DNA of 64,000 nucleotides, taken from assembly GCA_963696615.1 (NCBI GenBank), contig CAVOKU010000003.1, forward strand, positions 372,001-436,000, in the 5' to 3' direction. The notes under the pieces were generated by a model. The model was not told where the DNA came from, did no database searches, and saw only the letters and a list, made by a program, of their open reading frames with translations. Below, in pieces: positions 50,823 to 58,892 of this stretch. The DNA comes from Palsa-744 sp963696615. GTDB taxonomy: Bacteria > Actinomycetota > Thermoleophilia > Solirubrobacterales > Solirubrobacteraceae. Position 1 is the first letter of the stretch. Every line of letters begins with the position of its first letter. Both the position numbers and the translations under genes were made by a program.

Positions 50823-52096
50823 GCCCGACCGAGAACCCGCCGCTGTCCGAGTACCGCCGGCGCGAGCAGAGCATCACGATCGCCCCCGTCGACGAGCAGC
50901 TCGAGGAGGCCGAGCGGGGGGAGGAGGCGCGCGACGAGCTGCTGACGCTCAACTTCGGCCCCCACCACCCCGCCACACACGGCGTCCTGCGCCTGCTGGT
51001 GACGCTTCAGGGCGAGGTGGTCAGGGACCTCAAACCGGTCGTCGGCTACGTCCACACCGGGATCGAGAAGACCGCCGAGGACAAGTCCTACTGGAAGGTC
51101 ATCCCCGTGATCGAGCGGATGGACTACCTGGCCTACTACTTCAATGCGATGGCCTACTGCGGCGCGGTGGAGCGGCTGGCCGAGGTGGAGGTGCCCAAGC
51201 GCGGGCAGTACCTGCGCGTGATCCATCTCGAGCTGAACCGCATCGCATCGCACCTGATCTGGCTCGGCACGAGCGCGCTGGACCTCGGCGCGGTGTCGAT
51301 CTTCCTATACGGCCTGCGTGAGCGGGAGCTGATCCTCGACCTGTTCGAGATGTCCTCCGGCCAGCGCATGCACACCCGCTACTTCCAGGTGGGCGGCGTG
51401 ATCGAGGACATACCCACCGGATTCGAGCGCAAGCTGCGCGAGTTCCTGGAGATCATGCCGCGCCGCGCCGATGAGTACGGCGCGATCCTCAACGCCAACG
51501 AGATCGTCCTGCAACGGCTGCGCGACACGTGCCCGCTGGACGCCAACACGCTGCTCGGCCTCGGCGTGACCGGCCCGCTGCTGCGCGCGGCAGGCAATCC
51601 GTGGGACCTGCGCAAGGCCGACCCCTACAGCTCCTACGAGGACTTCGAGTTCAAGATTCCCGTCGGCACGGTGGGCGACAACTACGACCGCTTCGCCGTG
51701 CGGCTGGCGGAGATATACGAGTCGGTGCGCATCATCGAACAGGCGTTGGACGGGCTGCCCGAGGGACCTCACATCACCGAGGACCGCAAGGTGGCGCTGC
51801 CGCCACGCCACGAGCTCGCCACCTCGATGGAGGCGCTGATCCATCACTTCAAGCTCGTCACCGAGGGCTTCCGGGTGCCGCCGGGCGAGGTCTATCACCC
51901 GATCGAGTCCCCCCGCGGCGAGCTCGGCTGCTATGTGCGCTCCGACGGCTCGTCGAAGCCCGCCCGGGTACACATGCGCGACCCCTCGTTCGTGAACCTC
52001 CAGGCCCTCTCCCACATGGTCAAGGGCAGCTACATCGCCGACCTGATCGCCACGGTCGCGATGCTCGACCCGATCCTCGGAGGGATCGACCGATGA
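50819..52096 (+). CDS. nuoD: NADH-quinone oxidoreductase subunit D
   Basis: A 425-residue 49-kDa subunit lining the quinone site. Landmarks are FGPHHPATHGVLRL, HTGIEKTAEDKSY, LNRIASHLIWLGTSALDLGA and the C-terminal RDPSFVNLQALSHMVKG with VAMLDPILGGIDR. GTG 50819 overlaps the nuoC stop by GTGA. It is separate from nuoC, not fused. Confidence 0.97.
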   Translation: MSPTENPPLSEYRRREQSITIAPVDEQLEEAERGEEARDELLTLNFGPHHPATHGVLRLLVTLQGEVVRDLKPVVGYVHTGIEKTAEDKSYWKVIPVIERMDYLAYYFNAMAYCGAVERLAEVEVPKRGQYLRVIHLELNRIASHLIWLGTSALDLGAVSIFLYGLRERELILDLFEMSSGQRMHTRYFQVGGVIEDIPTGFERKLREFLEIMPRRADEYGAILNANEIVLQRLRDTCPLDANTLLGLGVTGPLLRAAGNPWDLRKADPYSSYEDFEFKIPVGTVGDNYDRFAVRLAEIYESVRIIEQALDGLPEGPHITEDRKVALPPRHELATSMEALIHHFKLVTEGFRVPPGEVYHPIESPRGELGCYVRSDGSSKPARVHMRDPSFVNLQALSHMVKGSYIADLIATVAMLDPILGGIDR

Positions 52097-52743
52097 GCGC
52101 CCACTCCGGCGCGCGAGCGCCCTCGGCCGCCCCCGGCTGGGATCGCCCCGCCGACCTGGAGAAGGAGCCGGCCACGATCCCGGACCCCGCCACCACCGCA
52201 GTGCCGGCGGATCTGCGCAGGGAGATCGAAGCCCACATGGCCCTCTACCCGGACAGCCGCTCCGCGGCGCTTCCGGCCCTCGAGGCGGCCCAGCGCGTGC
52301 ATGGCTGGTGCTCGCCGGAGGCGATCGAGCAGGTCGCCTGCGTGATGGGAGTGACACCCGCATCGCTGGAGGCCGTGGCGACGTTCTACGACATGCTCGA
52401 CAACGAACCGGTCGGCCCGCACAGCCTCTACGTGTGCACCAACCTGTCCTGCTCGTTGCGTGGCGCCGAGGAGCTCTACGACGCCGTGCGCGAGCAGGCC
52501 GGCGAAGACCCCGCCTTCAACGTCCGCGCGTTCGAGTGCTTGGGCGCGTGCGACATCGCCCCGATGGTCTCCCTCGACGGCGTCTACATCGGCCCGCTCA
52601 CGCCGGCCGACGTCGCGGAGCTGCTCGCCGACGCTCGCGCCGGTCGGGAGGTGCTGCCCGACAAGCAGCTCGCACGCCGCCCCTGCGCCGACCCCAGCGC
52701 ACGGCCCGGCGACGCCCAGACGGCAGAGGGCACCAGCGCGTGA
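52093..52743 (+). CDS. nuoE: NADH-quinone oxidoreductase subunit E
   Basis: A 216-residue subunit with a thioredoxin-like [2Fe-2S] domain. Cluster ligands are in CTNLSC and CLGACDIAP. The core starts near YPDSRSAALPALEAAQRVHGW; there are Pro-rich tails at both ends. It pairs with NuoF at the NADH-oxidising tip. ATG 52093 overlaps nuoD (ATGA). Confidence 0.95.
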   Translation: MSAHSGARAPSAAPGWDRPADLEKEPATIPDPATTAVPADLRREIEAHMALYPDSRSAALPALEAAQRVHGWCSPEAIEQVACVMGVTPASLEAVATFYDMLDNEPVGPHSLYVCTNLSCSLRGAEELYDAVREQAGEDPAFNVRAFECLGACDIAPMVSLDGVYIGPLTPADVAELLADARAGREVLPDKQLARRPCADPSARPGDAQTAEGTSA

Positions 52744-54023
52744 GCACCAAGCTCCTGTTCGACGGCATCGATGAGCCGGGCCTGAACACGCTGGCGGTCT
52801 ACGAACGTCGCGGCGGCTACGAGGCCCTGCGCGAGGCGCTCGCCACGACCCCCGAGGAGGTGCTCGCGCAATTGGAAGCCTCCGCCATCCGCGGACGCGG
52901 CGGCGCGGGCTTTCAAATGGGCAAGAAGGTCTCGTTCCTGCCGAAGGGATCGATCGAGAAGTACCTCGTCTGCAACGCGGACGAGTCCGAGCCGGGCACC
53001 TTCAAGGACCGCGAACTGATGCAGAAGAACCCCCACGCCCTGATCGAGGGGATCGTGATCGCCTCGTTCGCGGCCGGGGCGTCGCGGTCGTTCATCTACA
53101 TCCGCGGCGAGTACTCCTACCAGGCCGACATGCTCGACGCCGCCCTTGCCGAGGCGAAGGCGCAAGGATACGTGGCCGACGACATCCTGGGCTCCGGCCA
53201 CTCGCTCTCGCTGGTCGTCCACCGCGGCGCCGGCGCCTACATCTGCGGCGAGGAGACGGGCCTGCTCGACTCGCTCGAAGGCAAGCGCGGCAACCCCCGC
53301 CTGAAGCCCCCCTTCCCAGCCAACCAGGGCCTCTACCAGGGCCCCACCCTGATCAACAACGTCGAGACCCTCTCCACCGTGCCCGCGATCATCCGCATGG
53401 GCGGCGACGAGTACGCCAAGCTCGGCACCGAGACGTCGACCGGCACCAAGCTCGTCTCGGTCTCCGGTCACGTCCGTCGGCCCGGCAACTACGAGATCGA
53501 GCTGGGCATCCCCTCCCGCGAGATCGTCTACGGCCTCGCCGGCGGGCCCCCGGAGGGTCGCGAGGTGAAGTGCTGGTTTCCCGGCGGTTCCTCCTCGCCG
53601 GTGCTCACCGCCGCCGAGCTGGACCTTCCCTACGACTTCGACTCGATGGCGAAGGCCGGCTCGATGCTCGGTTCCGGCGCGATCATCGTCGTCGACGACT
53701 CCACCCCGATCCTCGACGTGGCGATGAAGGTCGCGAAGTTCTACCGCCACGAGTCCTGCGGCAAGTGCACCCCATGTCGGGAGGGCACCAACTGGACCGT
53801 GAAGATGCTCGAACGGATCGACCTGGGCGAGGCCACCCCGATGGACCTCGAGGTGATGTCCAGCGTTCAGGAGCACATCATCGGCCACTGCCTGTGCGTC
53901 CTGGGCGACTCGATGGCGATGCCGATCGGCTCGATGATCGCCCGCTTCCGCGACGAGTTCGAAGCCCACATGGAAAGCCGCCGTCTGAGCGCACCCGCCG
54001 CGGCGCAGGCGGTGGCCGTCTGA
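52740..54023 (+). CDS. nuoF: NADH-quinone oxidoreductase subunit F
   Basis: A 427-residue subunit that binds NADH and FMN and holds the N3 [4Fe-4S] cluster. GRGGAGFQMGKKVSFLP, ADESEPGTFKDRELM, GAGAYICGEETGLLDSLEG and the cluster motif SCGKCTPCREGT with a final Cys in GHCLCVLGD are all present. GTG 52740 overlaps the nuoE stop. Confidence 0.97.
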   Translation: MSTKLLFDGIDEPGLNTLAVYERRGGYEALREALATTPEEVLAQLEASAIRGRGGAGFQMGKKVSFLPKGSIEKYLVCNADESEPGTFKDRELMQKNPHALIEGIVIASFAAGASRSFIYIRGEYSYQADMLDAALAEAKAQGYVADDILGSGHSLSLVVHRGAGAYICGEETGLLDSLEGKRGNPRLKPPFPANQGLYQGPTLINNVETLSTVPAIIRMGGDEYAKLGTETSTGTKLVSVSGHVRRPGNYEIELGIPSREIVYGLAGGPPEGREVKCWFPGGSSSPVLTAAELDLPYDFDSMAKAGSMLGSGAIIVVDDSTPILDVAMKVAKFYRHESCGKCTPCREGTNWTVKMLERIDLGEATPMDLEVMSSVQEHIIGHCLCVLGDSMAMPIGSMIARFRDEFEAHMESRRLSAPAAAQAVAV

Positions 54024-56104
54024 TGCCCCGGCCCGAGCCGCGCACGATCACGCTCACGATCGACGGCCGCGAGGTGCAGGCGCCGGAGAACTCGATGCTC
54101 GTGGACGCCGCAAAACACGGCGACGTCGAGATCCCGGTGTTCTGCTACGAGCCCAAACTGGGCCAGCCCGTGGGCGCCTGCCGCATGTGCCTGGTGGAGA
54201 TCGAGGGCATCCCCAAGCTGCAGACCGGCTGCTCGACCCCCGTCAAGGACGGCATGGTCGTCCACACCCAGACCGACCGCGTGAAGGACTCCCAGCGGGC
54301 GGTGGTGGAGTTCCTGCTGATCAACCATCCGCTCGACTGCCCCGTGTGTGACAAGGGGGGTGAGTGTCCGCTGCAGGACATCACCTTCGGCTGGGGCCCG
54401 GGGATCTCTCGCTTCGTCGAGCCCAAGCGCCACTTCGTCAAGCCACTCGAGCTCTCGCCGACGATCGCGATCGACCGCGAGCGGTGCATCCTCTGCTACC
54501 GCTGCGTTCGCTTCAGCCAGGAGATCTCCGAAGACCACCAGTTGGTGCTGCTCGAGCGCGGCGCCCACTCCTACGTCTCCACCTTCGACGGCCACCCCTA
54601 TGTCGCTCCGTTCAGCGGCAACATCGTCGAACTGTGCCCGGTCGGCGCGCTCACCTCGCTCCCCTACCGCTTCCGCGCGCGCCCCTGGGACATCGAGGAC
54701 GCGGGCTCGGTCTGCACCCTGTGCCCCTCCCAGTGCAACGTCAAGCTCACCGTCCGCGACGAGCGCGTGCTGCGAGTCCAGGCGCGCGAGCACCCCGAGG
54801 TCGACGACGGCTGGCTGTGCGACCGTGGCCGCTTCGCCTATCCGGCGCTCGGCGGGCCCGCCGGCGCCGCCGAGGAGGGCGCCCGCTTGACCGAGCCGCT
54901 GCTCCGCGACGGGGGCGAGCTGCGCCCGGTCGGCTGGGACCGTGCCCTGCAGGAGGCCGCGGCGGGCTTGAGCCGCGCGGGCGCTCGCACCGGCGCATTG
55001 GTGGGCGGCGAAGCCACCAGCGAGGAGGGCCTGCTGCTCGCGCGCCTGATGCGCGAGGGCCTGGGTTCGGGCCATCTGGACTCCCGCACCGCGGGAGCGC
55101 TGCCCGTCGAGCTCCACCGCGCGCTGGGCGACCCACGCCTGCAGGCGCGGGTGAGCGACCTCGAGTTCGCCCACGCCGTGCTGGTGCTCGCGGCCGACCC
55201 GATCGTGGACGCGCCGATTCTCGACCTGCGACTGCGCAAGGCCATACGCCGCCACGCCATGACGCTGGTGGCGGCGAGCGCCGAGGATCTGAGCGAGCGC
55301 CCCGAGGAGCTCGCTCAGCGACTGCGCGACGCCGGCGAGGAGATCGTGATCCTGTGGGCCGAGCGTCTCACCGACGGCCCCGAGGGGCCCGCTCGCGCGC
55401 GTGCCCTGCTGGAGCTGGCGGACACCCTTGCACTGGCCGACACCGACGGTGCCGGATTGCTGGAAATCCCCTCCGGATCCAACGGCCGCGGCCTGCGCGA
55501 GGCCGGCGTGCTGCCGAACGCCGGCCCCGGGCTCTGCGCACCCAGTGCGGTGACCGGCGCCGCCGACGCTGGCGAGGGCACGCGCCCACTTGTCTCCCCC
55601 CAACACGATCACCTCGATGCACGCGGCATCGCCCACGGACTCGCCGCGGGCGAGCTGACCGCCCTGCTTCTGTTGCAGACGGACCCTCTCCAGCAGCTCG
55701 GAGCGGACATTGGCTGGGAGAGCGCGCTTGAACGCGCCACCACCGTCGTCGCCCACGCCACCGTCCTCACCGAGGGGCTGCGCACACACGCGAACGTCGT
55801 CCTCCCCGCCCAGGCCTATGCCGAGAAGGAGGGCACCATCGTCCATCCCGACGGGCGCATCCAGCGCCTTCGCCCGGCCGTCGCTCATCCGGGATCGACC
55901 CGAGCCCAGTGGCAGGTCCTCACCGACCTCGCCTCCCGCCTGGGTCTCGACCTGGGCGTTCGGAGCGCCACGATGGCCTCGCGTCAGCTGTTCGAGAGCG
56001 TCCCCTTCTACGCCGGCCTCACCCTGGAGGAGATCGGCGGCAAAGGCGTTCGCTGGCAGGACCGCCCCGCCGCCGACGCCTATCTCGTCGAGCAGACCGT
56101 ATGA
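54023..56104 (+). CDS. nuoG: NADH-quinone oxidoreductase subunit G
   Basis: A 693-residue iron-sulfur subunit. It has the ferredoxin-like [2Fe-2S] ligands (CYEPKLGQPVGACRMC and TGCSTPV), the His-Cys3 cluster (HPLDCPVCDKGGECPLQD), the 4Fe-4S site (CILCYRCVRFSQE and VELCPVGALTS) and a molybdopterin-type domain beginning CTLCPSQCNVKLTVRD. The C-terminal half is Ala/Arg-rich and less conserved. It starts with a TGATG overlap with nuoF. A 127-bp spacer separates it from nuoH. Confidence 0.96.
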   Translation: MPRPEPRTITLTIDGREVQAPENSMLVDAAKHGDVEIPVFCYEPKLGQPVGACRMCLVEIEGIPKLQTGCSTPVKDGMVVHTQTDRVKDSQRAVVEFLLINHPLDCPVCDKGGECPLQDITFGWGPGISRFVEPKRHFVKPLELSPTIAIDRERCILCYRCVRFSQEISEDHQLVLLERGAHSYVSTFDGHPYVAPFSGNIVELCPVGALTSLPYRFRARPWDIEDAGSVCTLCPSQCNVKLTVRDERVLRVQAREHPEVDDGWLCDRGRFAYPALGGPAGAAEEGARLTEPLLRDGGELRPVGWDRALQEAAAGLSRAGARTGALVGGEATSEEGLLLARLMREGLGSGHLDSRTAGALPVELHRALGDPRLQARVSDLEFAHAVLVLAADPIVDAPILDLRLRKAIRRHAMTLVAASAEDLSERPEELAQRLRDAGEEIVILWAERLTDGPEGPARARALLELADTLALADTDGAGLLEIPSGSNGRGLREAGVLPNAGPGLCAPSAVTGAADAGEGTRPLVSPQHDHLDARGIAHGLAAGELTALLLLQTDPLQQLGADIGWESALERATTVVAHATVLTEGLRTHANVVLPAQAYAEKEGTIVHPDGRIQRLRPAVAHPGSTRAQWQVLTDLASRLGLDLGVRSATMASRQLFESVPFYAGLTLEEIGGKGVRWQDRPAADAYLVEQTV

Positions 56105-56215
56105 CCATGGTCATACCGAACGCCTCGAACACACGCCCGCACGCGCTTCGCAAGCGCTTGGGGATGAACATCGTGCATTGGAGTCCCGCGCTCCGTATAA
56201 CCATGGCAATACCGA
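56101..56215. repeat. Palindromes and direct repeat in the nuoG-nuoH spacer
   Basis: ATGACCATGGTCAT (56101-56114) is a perfect palindrome covering the nuoG stop. The longer block ATGACCATGGTCATACCGA (56101-56119) recurs as ATAACCATGGCAATACCGA (56197-56215), 16 of 19 identical, 96 bp apart. Between them a small hairpin GCGCTT-CGC-AAGCGC is at 56143-56157. The spacer is AT-richer than the genes around it and ends just before the ribosome site of nuoH. It may hold an internal promoter, a protein site or an RNA processing site. Confidence 0.7.
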
Positions 56216-56231
56216 CCGTCGGCGGTGAGAT

Positions 56232-57257
56232 GTGCTGACGCCGGCCGTCGTGGACTACTACGAAGCCTGGTGGATCCAGGTCATCAAGGCCATCGTGATC
56301 TTCGCCGTCGGCCTCCAGCTCGTGCCCGTCGTGCTGATCGCCGAGCGCAAGCTGCTCGGACGCTTTCAGGCACGGTACGGCCCCAACCGGGTCGGCCCCT
56401 ACGGTGCGTTTCAGCCGCTCGCGGACATCCTCAAGCTGCTCACCAAGGAGCAGTTCCGTCCCACCACGTCCGTCGGCTTCCTGTTCGCGCTGGCTCCGCT
56501 GATCTCGATCCTCACCGCCGTGGCCGCGTTCGCGATCATCCCCTTCGGCAACGTCCAGAACATCTTCGGCACCCCGGTGGGCCTGTATGGGATCGACGTC
56601 TCGATCGGCCCCCTCTACCTGTTCGCGTTCGGGGCGATCGCCTTCTACGGGATCATGCTCGGCGGCTGGTCGTCGGGCTCGAAGTACTCCTTCCTCGGCG
56701 CGATGCGAGGCGCCGCCCAGCTGATCTCCTACGAGGTCTCCCAGGGGCTCGCCCTCGTCGGCGTGATCTTCACCGCCCAGACCCTGTCGCTCACCGGCAT
56801 CGTCGAGGCCCAACAGGGCATGTGGTACATCGTGCCCCAGTTCTTCGGCTTCCTCGTGTTCCTGATCGCGGGCTTCGCCGAGACCAACCGCGCCCCGTTC
56901 GACCTCACCGAGGCTGACGCCGAGCTGGTCGGCGGCTACAACACCGAGTTCGGAGGCGGCCGTTTCGCCTCCTACTACTTCGCCGAGTACCTCAACGTGA
57001 TCGTCGTCGCCGGGGTCGTGACGACCGTCTTTCTCGGCGGCTGGCTGCTGCCGTTCGGCATCCACCCCCCCGGCTGGGTGGACCCGTTCGTGGTGCTCGG
57101 GAAGATGGCGATCGTCACCTTCCTGTTCATCTGGGTCCGCGCCACGCTGCCGAGGCTTCGCTACGACCAGCTGATGAGCCTCGGCTGGAAGATCCTGCTG
57201 CCCCTCGCCACACTCAACGCGCTCGTCACGGCCGTGCTCGTGGTGGTGACCCACTGA
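56232..57257 (+). CDS. nuoH: NADH-quinone oxidoreductase subunit H
   Basis: A 341-residue membrane subunit with about eight helices, forming the quinone chamber with NuoB and NuoD. ERKLLGRFQARYGPNRVGP, SYEVSQGLALVG and FAETNRAPFDLTEADAELVG are signature loops. It starts at GTG 56232 behind GGCGGTGAG. It is followed by nuoI with a TGATG overlap. Confidence 0.97.
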   Translation: MLTPAVVDYYEAWWIQVIKAIVIFAVGLQLVPVVLIAERKLLGRFQARYGPNRVGPYGAFQPLADILKLLTKEQFRPTTSVGFLFALAPLISILTAVAAFAIIPFGNVQNIFGTPVGLYGIDVSIGPLYLFAFGAIAFYGIMLGGWSSGSKYSFLGAMRGAAQLISYEVSQGLALVGVIFTAQTLSLTGIVEAQQGMWYIVPQFFGFLVFLIAGFAETNRAPFDLTEADAELVGGYNTEFGGGRFASYYFAEYLNVIVVAGVVTTVFLGGWLLPFGIHPPGWVDPFVVLGKMAIVTFLFIWVRATLPRLRYDQLMSLGWKILLPLATLNALVTAVLVVVTH

Positions 57258-57844
57258 TGAGCCCGCAGCCCACTCCCGAGCCGACCTCAACCGCCGCGCG
57301 CCTTCCCCTCACCGCGTGGAGCCCGGGCGAGGACGTGATCGAGGTCACCCGCGCCCCCGCCCCCGGGGTGGCCCGCAGCACCTACCGCTCCTTTCGCGAG
57401 ACCGTCCGCGGCCTGCTGACGACACTGGGGCGCTTCCGCGAGGACGCCGTCACGGTGCAGTATCCGGAGGAGAAGACACCCGTCTACCCCCGCTTTCGCG
57501 GTCGCCACAAGCTTCACCGCTTCGAGGACACGGGCCTCGAGAAGTGCGTCGGCTGCTCGCTGTGCGCGGCCGCCTGTCCAGCAGACTGCATCAGGGTCGT
57601 GGCCGCCGAGAACACGCCCGAGAACCGGGTCTCGGCGGGGGAGCGCTACGCGGCGGTGTATGAGATCAACCTGTCCCGCTGCATCTTCTGCGGCTACTGC
57701 GAGGTCGCCTGCCCGTTCGACGCGATCACGATGGGCCACGACTACGAGCTCTCCGACTACGACCGCTCGGACCTGATCTTCACCAAGCCGATGCTCCTCG
57801 CCGAGCCGCTCGAGCGTACGCCACTGCGCAACGAGGGCGAATGA
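57257..57844 (+). CDS. nuoI: NADH-quinone oxidoreductase subunit I
   Basis: A 195-residue ferredoxin-type subunit with two [4Fe-4S] motifs, CVGCSLCAAACPADC and CIFCGYCEVACPFDA, which carry clusters N6a and N6b. The N-terminal about 60 residues (RGLLTTLGRFRED) include the membrane-edge helix. A short C-terminal tail follows. Confidence 0.97.
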   Translation: MSPQPTPEPTSTAARLPLTAWSPGEDVIEVTRAPAPGVARSTYRSFRETVRGLLTTLGRFREDAVTVQYPEEKTPVYPRFRGRHKLHRFEDTGLEKCVGCSLCAAACPADCIRVVAAENTPENRVSAGERYAAVYEINLSRCIFCGYCEVACPFDAITMGHDYELSDYDRSDLIFTKPMLLAEPLERTPLRNEGE

Positions 57845-57849
57845 CCTAG

Positions 57850-58596
57850 ATGAGCTCGCTTCTGTTCTTCATCGCCGCGATCGGCGCGATCGCGGGGGCG
57901 CTCGGGGTGGTGATGCTCCGCGACCCCTTCTACAGCGTGCTCTCGCTCGTCGGCCACCTGCTCTCGCTGGCGGTGCTGTTCCTGCTGTTGCGCTCGGAAT
58001 TCGTCGCGGCGGTCCAGGTCGTCGTCTACGCCGGCGCGGTGATGGTGCTGTACGTGTTCGTCGTCGCCTACGTGGGCGGCCGCGAGGAGGGCGCACGGAT
58101 CATGCAGATCGGCGAGCGCATGCGCGGCCGCGGCCCGGCCGGTGCAAACCTGCGCCTCGCCGCCGCGATCCTCGCCGGGGCGCTCACGATCGAGCTGTTG
58201 ATCGCGCTGCTGGGCACGGGCCTGAAGGCCGTGAGCGGCCACGGCGCCGGCTATACGCCCGGCCCCCAGGCGTTCGGCACGCCCGCCTACATCGGCAAGC
58301 TGCTCCTCACCCGCTTCCTGCTGGTGTTCGAGGCGGCGTCGTTCCTGCTGCTGATCGCGGCCGTGGGCGCCGTCGTGCTCGCTCGCCGCCGCGGCGGCAT
58401 CGCAGAGGACGAGCGTGATCGCGACCGCCTCGGGCCGCTGGATCTGCTGCGTCCCCGCACCAGCGGCACGATGATCGAGGGCGTGGGGGGACGCTCCTAC
58501 GAAGCGGCCAGCGAAAGCCTCGAGCAGCAGCAGGCCGAGGAGCGCATCGGGCAGGACGCCGAGGAGCGCCTCGAGCAGGAGGTCGGCTCGCGATGA
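57850..58596 (+). CDS. nuoJ: NADH-quinone oxidoreductase subunit J
   Basis: A 248-residue membrane subunit. Five helices are predicted in the first 170 residues (LLFFIAAIGAIAGALGVVML, FYSVLSLVGHLLSLAVLFLL, VVYAGAVMVLYVFVVAYVG). The C-terminal about 70 residues are a hydrophilic Glu/Gln-rich tail (SLEQQQAEERIGQDAEE) that most NuoJ proteins lack. It lies 5 bp after nuoI and overlaps nuoK by ATGA. Confidence 0.95.
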   Translation: MSSLLFFIAAIGAIAGALGVVMLRDPFYSVLSLVGHLLSLAVLFLLLRSEFVAAVQVVVYAGAVMVLYVFVVAYVGGREEGARIMQIGERMRGRGPAGANLRLAAAILAGALTIELLIALLGTGLKAVSGHGAGYTPGPQAFGTPAYIGKLLLTRFLLVFEAASFLLLIAAVGAVVLARRRGGIAEDERDRDRLGPLDLLRPRTSGTMIEGVGGRSYEAASESLEQQQAEERIGQDAEERLEQEVGSR

Positions 58597-58892
58597 CGAT
58601 CGGCTGGTATCTGGCCGTCTCGGCGATCGTGTTCTCGCTCGGCGCCGCAGGGGTGATCGTACGCCGCAATCCCCTCGTGGTGCTGCTCTGCCTGGAGCTG
58701 ATGCTCAACGGCGGCAACCTCGCGCTGATCGCGTTCTCGCGCATGTGGGGCAACGGCGACGGGCAGATCCTCGCGCTGGTGGTGATGACCGTCGCCGCCT
58801 GCGAGGTCTGCATCGGCCTCGGCATGATCGTCGCGATCCACCGCCGCCGGCTGCCGATCGACGTCGACGAGCTGCGGGAGCTGCAGGGATGA
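58593..58892 (+). CDS. nuoK: NADH-quinone oxidoreductase subunit K
   Basis: A 99-residue three-helix subunit related to MrpC. NPLVVLLCLELMLNGGNLALI carries the conserved membrane Glu of helix 2, and AACEVCIGLGMIVAIHRRR the second. It couples to NuoJ and NuoN in proton transfer. Start overlaps nuoJ and end overlaps nuoL, both ATGA. Confidence 0.96.
   Translation: MTIGWYLAVSAIVFSLGAAGVIVRRNPLVVLLCLELMLNGGNLALIAFSRMWGNGDGQILALVVMTVAACEVCIGLGMIVAIHRRRLPIDVDELRELQG

Noticed and set aside
53867..55888. Open frame of 673 codons antisense to nuoG
   Set aside because: Low-complexity translation opposite a well-supported gene inside an operon.
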